The position numbers and the translations under genes are program-made. The notes under the pieces were generated by a model. That model was not told where the DNA came from. It worked only from the letters and a program-made list of their open reading frames with translations, and did not search any database. From positions 5,386,501 through 5,450,500 of the forward strand of contig NC_008009.1 of assembly GCF_000014005.1 (NCBI RefSeq): DNA of 64,000 nt, written 5' to 3'. Positions 18,360-26,096 of this stretch are shown here, one piece after another; position 1 is the stretch's first letter; each line of letters begins with the position of its first letter. This stretch comes from Candidatus Koribacter versatilis Ellin345. Lineage in GTDB: Bacteria; Acidobacteriota; Terriglobia; Terriglobales; Acidobacteriaceae.

Positions 18360-19217
18360 CTACTTCGCAGGCCACGTGATCATCGCCAGGATACGCTGCG
18401 CAAACGGCGAATACAGCAGTGCCGCGCACGCGGCAAACGCCAGCCCAAGGCCGATGCGCGGCTGCAGCAGGAAGGGCGAGAATGCCCAGATCAGGTCGAG
18501 CACATAGACCAGCGGAATCAGCTTACGGAACTTCGCGCCGAGCAAGCGGTAGTTGAAGCCCGTCGCGCTCAGCGTGTACAAGCGCAGCGCGATCCCGATG
18601 ACTGCCGTGACAAGCACGAGCGCTTCGATTTTGCCACCGGCAACGTGGAAGTGGTCTTCGGCGATGTCGCCGATCTCGTCGAGCCGCCACAAGCCGCAGG
18701 CGTAGAAGATCAGGTACATCAGCTGCAATCCGCCGAAGAGCAGCCGGGTGATGCGGTGATCGGCTTGCGGAAGCTCGGGCTCCGCGATCGTGGCGATTGA
18801 CGGTTCGGTTTGACGAGAGGGGTCCTTCGACTCCGTCGCGCTTGGCGCGGCTCCGCTCGGGATGACAGAAGGTTCATTCCATTCGACGGGGGCGATGAAG
18901 CGATAGCCGCGACGCGGGAGCGTCTCGATGAAGCGCGGGTTCGATGCCGTGTCGCCGAGCACGTCGCGCAATTTGTTGATCGCCGTGTTGAGGCTGTGAT
19001 CGAAGTCAACGAACGTGTCGGCGGGCCAGAGCTTTTGCTGGATCTCTTCTCGCGTTACGACTTGCCCGGCGCGGTCGAGTAGCAGCGCCAGCACCTGAAA
19101 CGGCTGCTCCTGCAATTTCAGCTTGGCGCCGTTCTTGCGCAGCTCGCCGCTGGCGAAGTTGGCTTCGTAAAGCCCGAACTTGGCGCGACGCTCCGGCGTT
19201 CCCGTTGTTGCCGACAT
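18360..19217 (-). CDS. Membrane-bound winged-helix regulator (CadC-like wHTH with multi-pass C-terminus)
   Basis: 285 residues. Residues about 10-105 form an OmpR/PhoB-type winged helix: FQVLALLLDRAGQVVTREE, then DHSLNTAINKLRDVLGD and TLPRRGYRFIAPV, the signature of CadC/ToxR-like regulators. A linker (about 115-150) is followed by about four hydrophobic helices instead of the usual periplasmic sensor domain. The linker is encoded by a dispersed genomic repeat (18815-18868). Start ATG 19217 has no Shine-Dalgarno and the upstream region is short, so translation may be leaderless. It is divergent from the miaA unit. Target genes cannot be named; the Ig-like lipoprotein gene downstream on the same strand is a neighbour. 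Confidence 0.75.
   Translation of the reverse strand: MSATTGTPERRAKFGLYEANFASGELRKNGAKLKLQEQPFQVLALLLDRAGQVVTREEIQQKLWPADTFVDFDHSLNTAINKLRDVLGDTASNPRFIETLPRRGYRFIAPVEWNEPSVIPSGAAPSATESKDPSRQTEPSIATIAEPELPQADHRITRLLFGGLQLMYLIFYACGLWRLDEIGDIAEDHFHVAGGKIEALVLVTAVIGIALRLYTLSATGFNYRLLGAKFRKLIPLVYVLDLIWAFSPFLLQPRIGLGLAFAACAALLYSPFAQRILAMITWPAK
18815..18868. repeat. Dispersed GTCATCCTGAGCG-family repeat inside a coding sequence
   Basis: GGGGTCCTTCGACTCCGTCG, then CGCTTGGCGCGG and CTCCGCTCGGGATGACAG. It matches the intergenic copies at 24096-24155 and 36274-36329. In the regulator's frame it encodes the linker peptide VIPSGAAPSATESKDPS without a stop or frameshift. Confidence 0.8.
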
Positions 19218-19290
19218 TCGAACAAAGTTTACAACGCCGTAGAATGGACGCGTGGAACCGAAGCAGCCAGACCGTTGGCGCGGAGAGCGC

Positions 19291-19374
19291 ATGAAGATGT
19301 GGGGCGTGATGTTTGTCGTGCTCCTCATCATCCTGTTTCTCCTCGTGCGCCATGCGCTGGAGCAGCCGCGATGA
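19291..19374 (+). CDS. 27-residue single-span membrane peptide, coupled to miaA
   Basis: MKMWGVMFVVLLIILFLLVR is a single hydrophobic segment, followed by HALEQPR and a stop. CGGAGAG lies about 6 nt upstream of the ATG at 19291; the frame is also open back to a GTG at 19252 (40 residues) with no Shine-Dalgarno. The stop overlaps the miaA start as ATGA, typical of translational coupling. There is no known family. It may be a functional mini-membrane protein or a leader that sets miaA translation. Confidence 0.5.
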   Translation: MKMWGVMFVVLLIILFLLVRHALEQPR

Positions 19375-20294
19375 GCGATCCACTGCTGTTCGTACTGCTC
19401 GGCCCGACTGGTTCCGGCAAGACCTCGCTTTCCATCGCGCTCGCTGAACGCTTCGGCGGCGAGATCGTGAACTGCGACTCGGTTGCGGTGTATCGCGAGC
19501 TCGACATCGGCACCGCCAAGCCGACGCACGAAGAACGAGAGAGCGTGCCGCATCACCTGTTCGACGTGCTGCCGCCGACCGAGCCGATGACCGCCGGCGA
19601 ATATGCACGTCGCGCCCGCGAAGTTCTGAAAGACATCGCGTCACGCGGAAAGCTGCCAATCGTGGTCGGCGGCACCGGTCTCTACCTGCGCGCGCTGCTC
19701 GACGGCCTGTTCGCGGGGCCGGAACGCTCCGAAGAGTTGCGCGAACACCTTCGGCGGCGCGAACAAGAGCGTGGTCCGACGTACTTGCATCGCATCCTGA
19801 GCCGCATGGACCGCGTTGCCGCGGCGAAGATCCATCCCAACGACGCAGCGAAGCTCATCCGCGCAATCGAAGTCTGTCTGGCGGCGCGCAAACCCATGAC
19901 CGAACTCTGGCAGCAGGGCCGCGATCCGCTGACCGGCTTCCGCATCCTGCGCATCGGTCTCGATCCCGATCGACCGGCGCTTTACGACCGAATCAATCGC
20001 CGTGCCGCCGAGATGTTCGAGCAAGGCCTGGTGGAAGAGACGCAGGCTTTGCTCGCCAAGTACGGACGCATCGGCGGGCCGCTCGATTCGCTCGGCTATC
20101 GCCAGGCGTTTGAGCTTCTCGACGGAAAGCTCACCCGCGAACAGGCGGTTGCCGCAGCCCAGCAAGGCCATCGCAACTACGCCAAGCGGCAGATGACGTG
20201 GTTCCGCCGCGAGCCAGAGGTGCGATGGCTGAAGGGGTTCGGCGATGACGCCGCCATCGTGGGGGAAGCGATGCAGATCATCAAAACGTCGTAA
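19371..20294 (+). CDS. miaA: tRNA dimethylallyltransferase MiaA
   Basis: 307-residue enzyme that adds the dimethylallyl group to A37 of tRNAs reading UNN codons. P-loop GPTGSGKT at residues 11-18, then NCDSVAVYRELDIGTAKP, VVGGTGLYLRALLDG and, near the C-terminus, GHRNYAKRQMTWFRRE, all standard for MiaA. Starts at ATG 19371 with GGAG eight bases upstream, overlapping the stop of the small ORF before it. The position usually taken by QVY is AVY here. hfq, often next to miaA elsewhere, is absent. Confidence 0.96.
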   Translation: MSDPLLFVLLGPTGSGKTSLSIALAERFGGEIVNCDSVAVYRELDIGTAKPTHEERESVPHHLFDVLPPTEPMTAGEYARRAREVLKDIASRGKLPIVVGGTGLYLRALLDGLFAGPERSEELREHLRRREQERGPTYLHRILSRMDRVAAAKIHPNDAAKLIRAIEVCLAARKPMTELWQQGRDPLTGFRILRIGLDPDRPALYDRINRRAAEMFEQGLVEETQALLAKYGRIGGPLDSLGYRQAFELLDGKLTREQAVAAAQQGHRNYAKRQMTWFRREPEVRWLKGFGDDAAIVGEAMQIIKTS

Positions 20295-20631
20295 ACCCAA
20301 GGCCTGCCGACGGAGAGCCTCCGCCAGGGCCATAAAAGTATTTCGATTTTCAAAGATAGGAAGTCGCCGCAGCCCTCTAGGCCGCCAATCCCTTTTGCAT
20401 TGTCCCTATATATTTAGAATATCAAACCAAAAGGACAACATCGCTCTGCGATGTACCTTGTAAAGCCACGCCAGTCAACGGTTTCAAGCCATATCCCACC
20501 ATTGGGGGTCTTGACAGCCGACGTTTGTGGGATGGGTTTTGGCGGTTTGACTATCCAACAAAGGTGGGAAATTTCCCCAAGATATGACGCTTTGGTGGGA
20601 CGATGAACCGGCTGAGCGGGAGCGAATTTTC
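20295..20631. other. Intergenic region without a gene
   Basis: I find no plausible coding frame. It contains a small hairpin ACATCGC-TCT-GCGATGT (20438-20454) with no T-tract, and several copies of GGTGGGA or its complement between about 20500 and 20605. The part around 20400-20430 is AT-rich compared with its surroundings. Nothing more can be supported. Confidence 0.5.
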
Positions 20632-20660
20632 GGCAGCGCTGAAGCGCTGCCCTGATACAA
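20632..20660 (-). repeat. Solo hairpin B with CTGATACAA tail (TTGTATCAG family)
   Basis: GGCAGCGC-TGAA-GCGCTGCC followed by CTGATACAA, in reverse orientation. Hairpin A is not found at the usual distance, so this is a half element. Confidence 0.75.
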
Positions 20661-20674
20661 GCCTCCGTTCACCA

Positions 20675-20730
20675 AAACAAAAATCGGCCCCGCGGAGCGC
20701 TCCTTTTGGAAGCGATCGCCCGGCGGGGCC
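20675..20730 (-). terminator. Intrinsic terminator of the small secreted-protein gene
   Basis: On the minus strand, GGCCCCGC and GCGGGGCC close a long hairpin (20686-20730) that is followed by GATTTTTGTTTT. It lies 55 nt past the stop of the gene at 20786-21145, in the right orientation to end its transcript. Confidence 0.75.
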
Positions 20731-20785
20731 ATTGTGGAGATCTCTCGGGGTGCGAGAGGTTTCGTTGTTGCGCAACTTTGAGACT

Positions 20786-21145
20786 TTAGTGTGCAGCCCC
20801 GGCGGTGGCATTCACGGCGGACGTGAACGTGAGCGAACCGTTCTTGAGATCGATGCTGTCGAGCGACTTGCTGCCGCTATCGGTCTTGGTCAACGCCATC
20901 CGGACATCGGAGTTCTTCTTAACGACGAGCGTGGCTGGCGCGACGGCGATTTGCTTGTGCGCTTTCGAGAAGGAAACCTGGACGTCGGAGCCATTGCCCG
21001 AGTAGGCGACGTCATAGGTGCCGGGCTGGAGCGTGGAAGAACCGACGGTGACCGGTTCATAGATGTGAACGGTCTCAGCCTTCGCCGCAGTGGCAAACAG
21101 TGAGACGGTGAACAGGATGGCAACGAGCAGCGATGGCTTTTTCAT
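20786..21145 (-). CDS. Small secreted protein of unknown function
   Basis: 119 residues with a signal peptide at about 1-23 (KKPSLLVAILFTVSLFATAAKA). The mature 95 residues are predicted to be all beta, with VGSSTLQPGTYDVAYSGNG near the start, a pattern seen in small secreted Acidobacterial proteins. No cysteines and no catalytic motif. It has its own terminator (20675-20730). A TTAAG-N5-TTAAG direct repeat lies about 75-90 nt upstream, the same box as in front of the neighbouring response regulator gene, so it is a likely target of that two-component system. Confidence 0.65.
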   Translation of the reverse strand: MKKPSLLVAILFTVSLFATAAKAETVHIYEPVTVGSSTLQPGTYDVAYSGNGSDVQVSFSKAHKQIAVAPATLVVKKNSDVRMALTKTDSGSKSLDSIDLKNGSLTFTSAVNATAGAAH

Positions 21146-21217
21146 GTGATCTCTTCCTCAGTGTTTTTTGGTGTCGAACTACAAGTGTCATTGAAGCATT
21201 GAGGAGAGAAAGTGAAA

Positions 21218-21233
21218 CTTAAGTATTGTTAAG
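21218..21233. promoter_or_regulatory. Direct-repeat box upstream of the secreted-protein gene
   Basis: CTTAAG at 21218 and GTTAAG at 21228, a 10-bp period (TTAAG-N5-TTAAG). This is the half-site spacing used by OmpR/PhoB-family dimers. The box is repeated at 23327-23342. Confidence 0.5.
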
Positions 21234-21242
21234 ATTGCCGCG

Positions 21243-22565
21243 CTACGCGCGCGCGGTTTCACCCGCGAACGACGCGGCTTCGGCGGGCAGTTCGATTTCC
21301 ACGCGCAAGCCGGGATTGGCATTGCTCGCACGGATTACGCCACGATGAACTTGCACCGCGCGCTTGGCAATGGAGAGCCCGAGGCCGACGCCACCGCTGT
21401 CGGCATCACGCGCTTCTTCGGTGCGGAAGAAGGAGTCGAAGATCTTCTCGACGAATTCTTCGGGCACGCCGGGGCCGTAGTCGCGGATGGAAATGGTTGC
21501 GATCTGCGCGTGCAGGCCGAGTTCGACATCAATCGCAGTGCCTTCCGGAGCGTGGCGAATCGCGTTGCGCAAAACATTTTCGACGGCGCGCCGCAGAAGT
21601 TCAGAACTTCCGACCACGACGACTCCGGGCGCGGCAGCAAGGTGGATGCGGCCTCCGCGTGCCTCGATCTCAACCGCACAGTCGCGGACGGTATCGGCGA
21701 TGAGGTGGTTAATGGACACTTCTTCAAACGCGCGATAGGCGGCGCTGCCTTCAGCGCGAGCGATCTCAACCAAGCTGGAGACGAGAGTGGTCAGGCGATC
21801 GATGTCGCGCTTGACGCGATCGAGGGCGGCGTCGCGGTCAGGCGCGGTACGCGCGAGCTTGACGGAGAAATGCAGGCGCGCGAGCGGAGAGCGCAGCTCA
21901 TGCGAGATGTCGGCGAGCAGGCGCTGACCGCTCAAAAAAATGGTTTGAATGCGTTCGGCCATGCCGTTGAAGGATTGCGCGAGGCTGCCGATTTCGTCAC
22001 GGCGGCGGACCGGCAAACGAACCGCAAGATCGCCTTCGCCGAACTGGCGGATTCCGGCGGAAATACGGCGGATGGGCGAGACGACATACCAGGCTGCGAG
22101 TCCGCACATGAGGAGACATGTGCCGAGGATGAGGAAGTTGTAGTGATAGAACGGGAGGTCCTTACGGTGATAGGGGCCGACGACGACAAACCAGTATTTG
22201 CCGTCAGCGGATTGGTGCGCGATGACGAACTCTCGCTGATGGGTCTCCCGCGCCTTGGTGAGCGGCGGCTTGGGCAGGTATCGCGAAAGGCTTTGGCCTG
22301 AGACGACATCGTTGCCGCGGGCGTCGAGCAGGTAATGCGAACCGCCGAAGACGGAATCGAGGCGGTGCATGTAGACCGCGACGGCGGGCGGTCCCGTGGT
22401 CTGTAGCTTATCGGCGGCTTCTTGCACGGAGACTTCGTCCATGTCGTCGAAGGTGGGGTTGATGTAGTCGTCGATCATCGCCTGCGAGAGGGCCTGGCTG
22501 CCGACGATGGCAATGCCGAGGACTGCAATGGTGGCCAGGATGATCGCAATGTAGAGGGATTTCAC
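21243..22565 (-). CDS. Sensor histidine kinase (CpxA/EnvZ type)
   Basis: 440-residue membrane kinase. TM1 at about 5-25, a periplasmic sensor of about 120 residues, TM2 at about 142-162, HAMP to about 212, then the dimerisation helix with phospho-acceptor His222 in DISHELRSPLARLHFSVKLA. The ATPase domain has the N-box NVLRNAIRHAPEG, DYGPGVP (G1) and GGVGLGLSIAKR (G2). The start is GTG, overlapping the regulator's stop as GTGA, so the two are coupled. The SHELRSPLARL phosphorylation motif is typical of CpxA-like kinases; the signal is unknown. Confidence 0.92.
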   Translation of the reverse strand: MKSLYIAIILATIAVLGIAIVGSQALSQAMIDDYINPTFDDMDEVSVQEAADKLQTTGPPAVAVYMHRLDSVFGGSHYLLDARGNDVVSGQSLSRYLPKPPLTKARETHQREFVIAHQSADGKYWFVVVGPYHRKDLPFYHYNFLILGTCLLMCGLAAWYVVSPIRRISAGIRQFGEGDLAVRLPVRRRDEIGSLAQSFNGMAERIQTIFLSGQRLLADISHELRSPLARLHFSVKLARTAPDRDAALDRVKRDIDRLTTLVSSLVEIARAEGSAAYRAFEEVSINHLIADTVRDCAVEIEARGGRIHLAAAPGVVVVGSSELLRRAVENVLRNAIRHAPEGTAIDVELGLHAQIATISIRDYGPGVPEEFVEKIFDSFFRTEEARDADSGGVGLGLSIAKRAVQVHRGVIRASNANPGLRVEIELPAEAASFAGETARA

Positions 22566-23305
22566 AAGACCTGCCTTCGGCTGCCGGTGAAGACGTAGCC
22601 GACACCGCGGACGGTCTGGATGAACGGCGCGAGGGTCTCCAATTTACTGCGGATGTGGCTGATGTGAACGTCGAGCGAGCGATCGTGCGACATGAGGCGG
22701 CGTTCGAGAATGGCGAGCGAAATTTCTTCTCGCGTGAGGACGCGTCCGGCAGAACAGACCAAGAGGTACAGGATGTCAAACTCGACCGCGGTGAGGTCGA
22801 TTAAGTCGGCCTTCAGCCAGACTTGCCGGGTACGCGCGTTGATGCGTACGTCGTCGAAGGTGAAATCGAAGAGAGCGTCGGCGGGTGCCTGGGAAGCACG
22901 GCGGAGGACGGCACGCACGCGGGCGAGGAGTTCATCGGGATCGAAGGGCTTGGGCAGATAGTCGTCGGCACCGGCCTCGAGGCCCTGGATGCGGTCATGC
23001 GGGGCGGTGCGGGCGGTGAGCATAATGACCGGAACCGGGGTGCGGCGGCGGAGCTGGCTCAGCAACGTGAAGCCGTTCATGCCGGGGAGCATCACGTCGA
23101 GGATCACGAGATCGTATTTGGTTTCGGCGGCGGATTTCAGGCCATCGGGGCCGTTGCGAATGCAGTCCACGGAGTGGCCGTGCTGGACGAGGAACTCGCT
23201 CATCATCTCGCAGAGTTCGGCGTCGTCGTCGATGAGGAGGAGCGATAGGCCGGCGGATTCGTCGGAAGAGCCCATGGGTGAAGTGACGGGAAAATTATGC
23301 ATCAT
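22562..23305 (-). CDS. OmpR/PhoB-family response regulator (CpxR-like)
   Basis: 247 residues. Receiver domain with the acidic triad in LLIDDDAELC, phospho-acceptor Asp70 (LVILDVMLPGMNG) and the KPFDPDELLARVRA signature, then a winged helix with LTAVEFDILYLL, RSLDVHISHIRSKL and TVRGVGYVF. It is first in the operon with the kinase. The first ATG pair is at 23305/23302; an in-frame ATG at 23275 gives a more usual N-terminus, and none has a clear Shine-Dalgarno. The TTAAC-N5-TTAAG box 22 nt upstream of 23305 suggests autoregulation. Confidence 0.92.
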   Translation of the reverse strand: MMHNFPVTSPMGSSDESAGLSLLLIDDDAELCEMMSEFLVQHGHSVDCIRNGPDGLKSAAETKYDLVILDVMLPGMNGFTLLSQLRRRTPVPVIMLTARTAPHDRIQGLEAGADDYLPKPFDPDELLARVRAVLRRASQAPADALFDFTFDDVRINARTRQVWLKADLIDLTAVEFDILYLLVCSAGRVLTREEISLAILERRLMSHDRSLDVHISHIRSKLETLAPFIQTVRGVGYVFTGSRRQVL

Positions 23306-23326
23306 GGGACGAACTGCGCGGTGGAA

Positions 23327-23342
23327 CTTAACAAAACTTAAG
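23327..23342. promoter_or_regulatory. Direct-repeat box upstream of the response regulator gene
   Basis: CTTAAC at 23327 and CTTAAG at 23337, exactly 10 bp apart. It matches the box at 21218-21233. Candidate autoregulatory site of the OmpR-type regulator. Confidence 0.5.
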
Positions 23343-23344
23343 AC

Positions 23345-23397
23345 TGGGGTAGGGGTCCTTAGACTGCGCGGCCTGTGGCTTCGCTCAGGATGACAGG
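23345..23397. repeat. GTCATCCTGAGCG-family repeat, diverged copy
   Basis: GGGGTAGGGGTCCTTAGACT, then GCGCGGCCTGTG and GCTTCGCTCAGGATGACAGG. Similar ends to the copies at 24096 and 36274 but with a shortened centre. Confidence 0.65.
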
Positions 23398-23471
23398 GGG
23401 AGTGCCGGCGACTCGTCCCAACTGGAATCTGACGTGGAACTTCGTGGCGCGGGATTGCGTAGCTTCAGGGC

Positions 23472-24053
23472 ATGAGGAACTTTCTTGTCTTTTTGCTGCT
23501 GAGCGCGGGCGTGGCGATGGCGCAGGTGTCGGCGCCGGGGACGGCGGAACAGGCATTCGCATCGGGCGGGTCGGTGCGGTTGCGGCTGGAGGCCGGCGAG
23601 TACGTGATTCGTCCGAGCGATGCGGAGAAGATCGTGGTGACGGTGTCGGCCGAGACCGACGAATACGTGAAGCAGGCGAAGATCGCGATTACGCTGAATG
23701 GACCGTATGCCACGGTGCGAGTGAGTGACACGCCGTCGAACCACAAATTCAAGGCGGTGATTGAAGTGCCGCGGCGCACCGACCTGGAAGTGCATATGTC
23801 GGCGGGCGAATTGCGCGTGGAACCGGTGGAAGGCAGCAAGGACGTGAACCTGCGCGCCGGCGAGGTAATCATCGAGGTGCCGAACCCCGAGCAATATGGG
23901 CATCGCGAGGCTGGGGTTTGGGCGGGGAGCGTGGAAGCATCGGCATTCGATATTTCGAAGGGCGGGCTGTTCCGCTCGTTTGAGCAGTCGGGGCCGGGGA
24001 AGTATCGGCTGCACGCGCATGTGATGTCGGGGGAGATACAGCTGGTTAGGTAA
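23472..24053 (+). CDS. Secreted DUF4097-like beta-repeat protein
   Basis: 193 residues with a signal peptide at 1-18 (RNFLVFLLLSAGVAMA). The mature part is rich in beta strands with the alternating pattern of DUF4097/DUF2807 putative adhesins (VEVHMSAGELRVEPVEGSKDV-like steps, closing with HVMSGEIQLVR). The product of 51603-52391 appears to belong to the same broad fold class. Expected in the periplasm or on the surface. It starts the short rightward set that continues with the GH3 gene 157 nt later, although a dispersed repeat lies between them. Confidence 0.6.
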   Translation: MRNFLVFLLLSAGVAMAQVSAPGTAEQAFASGGSVRLRLEAGEYVIRPSDAEKIVVTVSAETDEYVKQAKIAITLNGPYATVRVSDTPSNHKFKAVIEVPRRTDLEVHMSAGELRVEPVEGSKDVNLRAGEVIIEVPNPEQYGHREAGVWAGSVEASAFDISKGGLFRSFEQSGPGKYRLHAHVMSGEIQLVR

Positions 24054-24095
24054 GTTTCTCTCCGGTTTCCGAATGACGTACCCGAAGAATTGTTT

Positions 24096-24155
24096 CGAGG
24101 ATAGGGGTCCTTCGACTCCGTCGCGCTGCGCGCTCCTTCGCTCAGGATGACAGAC
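24096..24155. repeat. GTCATCCTGAGCG-family repeat
   Basis: CGAGGATAGGGGTCCTTCGA, CTCCGTCGCGCTGCGCGC, then TCCTTCGCTCAGGATGACAG. Best preserved copy in the window; the reverse complement is at 36274-36329 and an in-gene copy is at 18815-18868. Confidence 0.8.
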
Positions 24156-24210
24156 AGAGGCTAATGCAGTCGCTCCTACGTGCGGCACATCTGCTATCTT
24201 TTTCCACAAC

Positions 24211-26085
24211 ATGATTCGCAGAATCCTGGCCCTCTTACTCACGCTCACTACCCTCTTTCCATCGGCGTTTGCCAAAGACAGATTTCAGCAGCCGGGGCCC
24301 GTGCATCTGGACAAGGACGGCGAGAAGTGGGCCGATAAGACCTTGAAGAGCATGTCGCTCGAAGAGAAGGTTGGGCAGATGTTCATGATCTGGTCGAAGG
24401 CCCAGTTTGTGAACGTGCAGAGCCCGGATTTTCTCAAGCTGCGCGACACCATGGCGCGGTATCACCTGGGCGGGTTCGGCGTGACCGTGAATTTCGAAGA
24501 TGGGTTCCTGTTCAAGACCGAGCCGTACGAGGCCGCGATGATGATCAACGAGTTGCAGCAGGGCTCGGAGATACCGCTGATCATTGCCGCCGATTTCGAG
24601 CGCGGGCTCTCGATGCGTCTGAAGGAAGCCACTGATTTCCCGCACGCGATGGCGTTTGGGGCGACTAACAATCCGGCGTATGCGAAGGAGTTTGGGCGGA
24701 TCACGGCGCTGGAGTCGCGCGCCATTGGCGTGGAGTGGAACTGGTTTCCTGATGCCGACGTGAATTCGAACCCGGCAAACCCGATCATCAATACGCGCTC
24801 GTTTGGCGAGGACCCGCAGGCGGTGGCGTCGATGGTGAAGGCCTACATCGAGGGCGCTCATGCGGAAGGCCTGCTCACGACGGTGAAGCACTTCCCCGGT
24901 CACGGCGACACCGATACCGACACACACCTGGCTACAGCGCGAATCAATCAGCCGCTGGAGCATATCCAGAACGTTGAGTTGGTGCCGTTCAAGGCCGCGA
25001 TTGATGCGGGCGTGGACTCGGTGATGATCGGACATCTCGTGGTGCCGGCACTCGATCCCGATACCAATCGGGTTGCGACTATCTCGCCGAAGATCGTGAA
25101 CGGCACTCTCAAGAAAGACCTCGGGTTCCAGGGGCTCGTCGTCACCGATGCAATGGAGATGAACGGGCTGGCGAAGCTGTTCGGCTTCGGGCCGGAAGGC
25201 TCGGCGCGAGCGGCCGTAGCGGCAGTGAAGGCCGGTGATGACATGCTTCTGCTGCCGTCGGACCTCGACGGCGCGTACGAAGGGCTGATCAAAGCGGTGA
25301 AACGCGGCGAGATTCCGGAGTCGCGGATTGACGAGTCGGTGCGGAAGATCCTGCGGATGAAGGCTTCGGTGGGGCTGAACAAGGCCAAGCTGGTAGACGT
25401 GGAGCAGATGAAGAACCTCATCGCGCGTCCGGATAGCCTGTCAGTGGCGCAGGAAATCGCGGATTCCGCGGTGACACTGGTGCGCAGCAACGACAAAACC
25501 CTGCCCCTGCGGGCGAAAACAGTGGGAACCAGCGGGCCTCATGCAACGTATGAGAAACCAGAGGGAGTCCGGGGAAGGCAGCTTGCGGTCATCATAACGG
25601 ATGATTCGCGGAGCGAGTCGGGCCGGATCTTCGATCAGCAGATTCGGCGGCGATCGCCGGAGATGCGGACCATCTGGGTGGATGATCGCAACGCCGTGGG
25701 CATGAGCGACACCGTATTGCAGGCGGTACGCGAGGCGGAGAAAGTTGTGGTCGCGATTTACGCGATTCCCAGCGCCGGACGCGTGAAGGTGGAGAACGGC
25801 CAGTTCAAGGCCTCGAGCGACATGAGCGATGCGCCGGCGGCGCTGGTGAAGAACATTTTGCGCGTAGCTGGGAGCCGCACGGTGGTGGTCGCAATGGGGA
25901 ATCCGTATCTGGCGCAGGATTTCCCGGAAGTGCAGAACTATATGTGCACGTATTCCAATGCGCAGGTTTCAGACGTAGCGGCGGTGAAAGCGCTGTTCGG
26001 CGACATCGCTATTCGTGGTCACCTGCCGGTGACGATTCCGCAGTTCGCCGAGCGCGGCGCGGGGATCCAGCTACCGGCAAAGTAG
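24211..26085 (+). CDS. Secreted glycoside hydrolase family 3 enzyme (NagZ-like beta-N-acetylhexosaminidase)
   Basis: 624 residues with a signal peptide at 1-22 ending AFA. The GH3 barrel carries the NagZ motif KHFPGHGDT at 226-234, whose His/Asp form the catalytic dyad of this subfamily, and a candidate nucleophile Asp313 in VTDAMEMNG. A C-terminal GH3_C domain (about 410-600) is present, unlike single-domain NagZ, which gives the longer size. Probable role: cutting N-acetylglucosamine from peptidoglycan fragments or chitin-type sugars outside the cytoplasm. The lipoprotein gene starts 11 nt after its stop, so they form an operon. Confidence 0.88.
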   Translation: MIRRILALLLTLTTLFPSAFAKDRFQQPGPVHLDKDGEKWADKTLKSMSLEEKVGQMFMIWSKAQFVNVQSPDFLKLRDTMARYHLGGFGVTVNFEDGFLFKTEPYEAAMMINELQQGSEIPLIIAADFERGLSMRLKEATDFPHAMAFGATNNPAYAKEFGRITALESRAIGVEWNWFPDADVNSNPANPIINTRSFGEDPQAVASMVKAYIEGAHAEGLLTTVKHFPGHGDTDTDTHLATARINQPLEHIQNVELVPFKAAIDAGVDSVMIGHLVVPALDPDTNRVATISPKIVNGTLKKDLGFQGLVVTDAMEMNGLAKLFGFGPEGSARAAVAAVKAGDDMLLLPSDLDGAYEGLIKAVKRGEIPESRIDESVRKILRMKASVGLNKAKLVDVEQMKNLIARPDSLSVAQEIADSAVTLVRSNDKTLPLRAKTVGTSGPHATYEKPEGVRGRQLAVIITDDSRSESGRIFDQQIRRRSPEMRTIWVDDRNAVGMSDTVLQAVREAEKVVVAIYAIPSAGRVKVENGQFKASSDMSDAPAALVKNILRVAGSRTVVVAMGNPYLAQDFPEVQNYMCTYSNAQVSDVAAVKALFGDIAIRGHLPVTIPQFAERGAGIQLPAK

Positions 26086-26096
26086 TGGAGGGCAGG

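Noticed and set aside
20295-20631. Possible small RNA or gene in the 337-nt gap after miaA
   Set aside because: The hairpin is weak, no promoter pair or T-tract is evident, and repeated GGTGGGA words give no clear structure.
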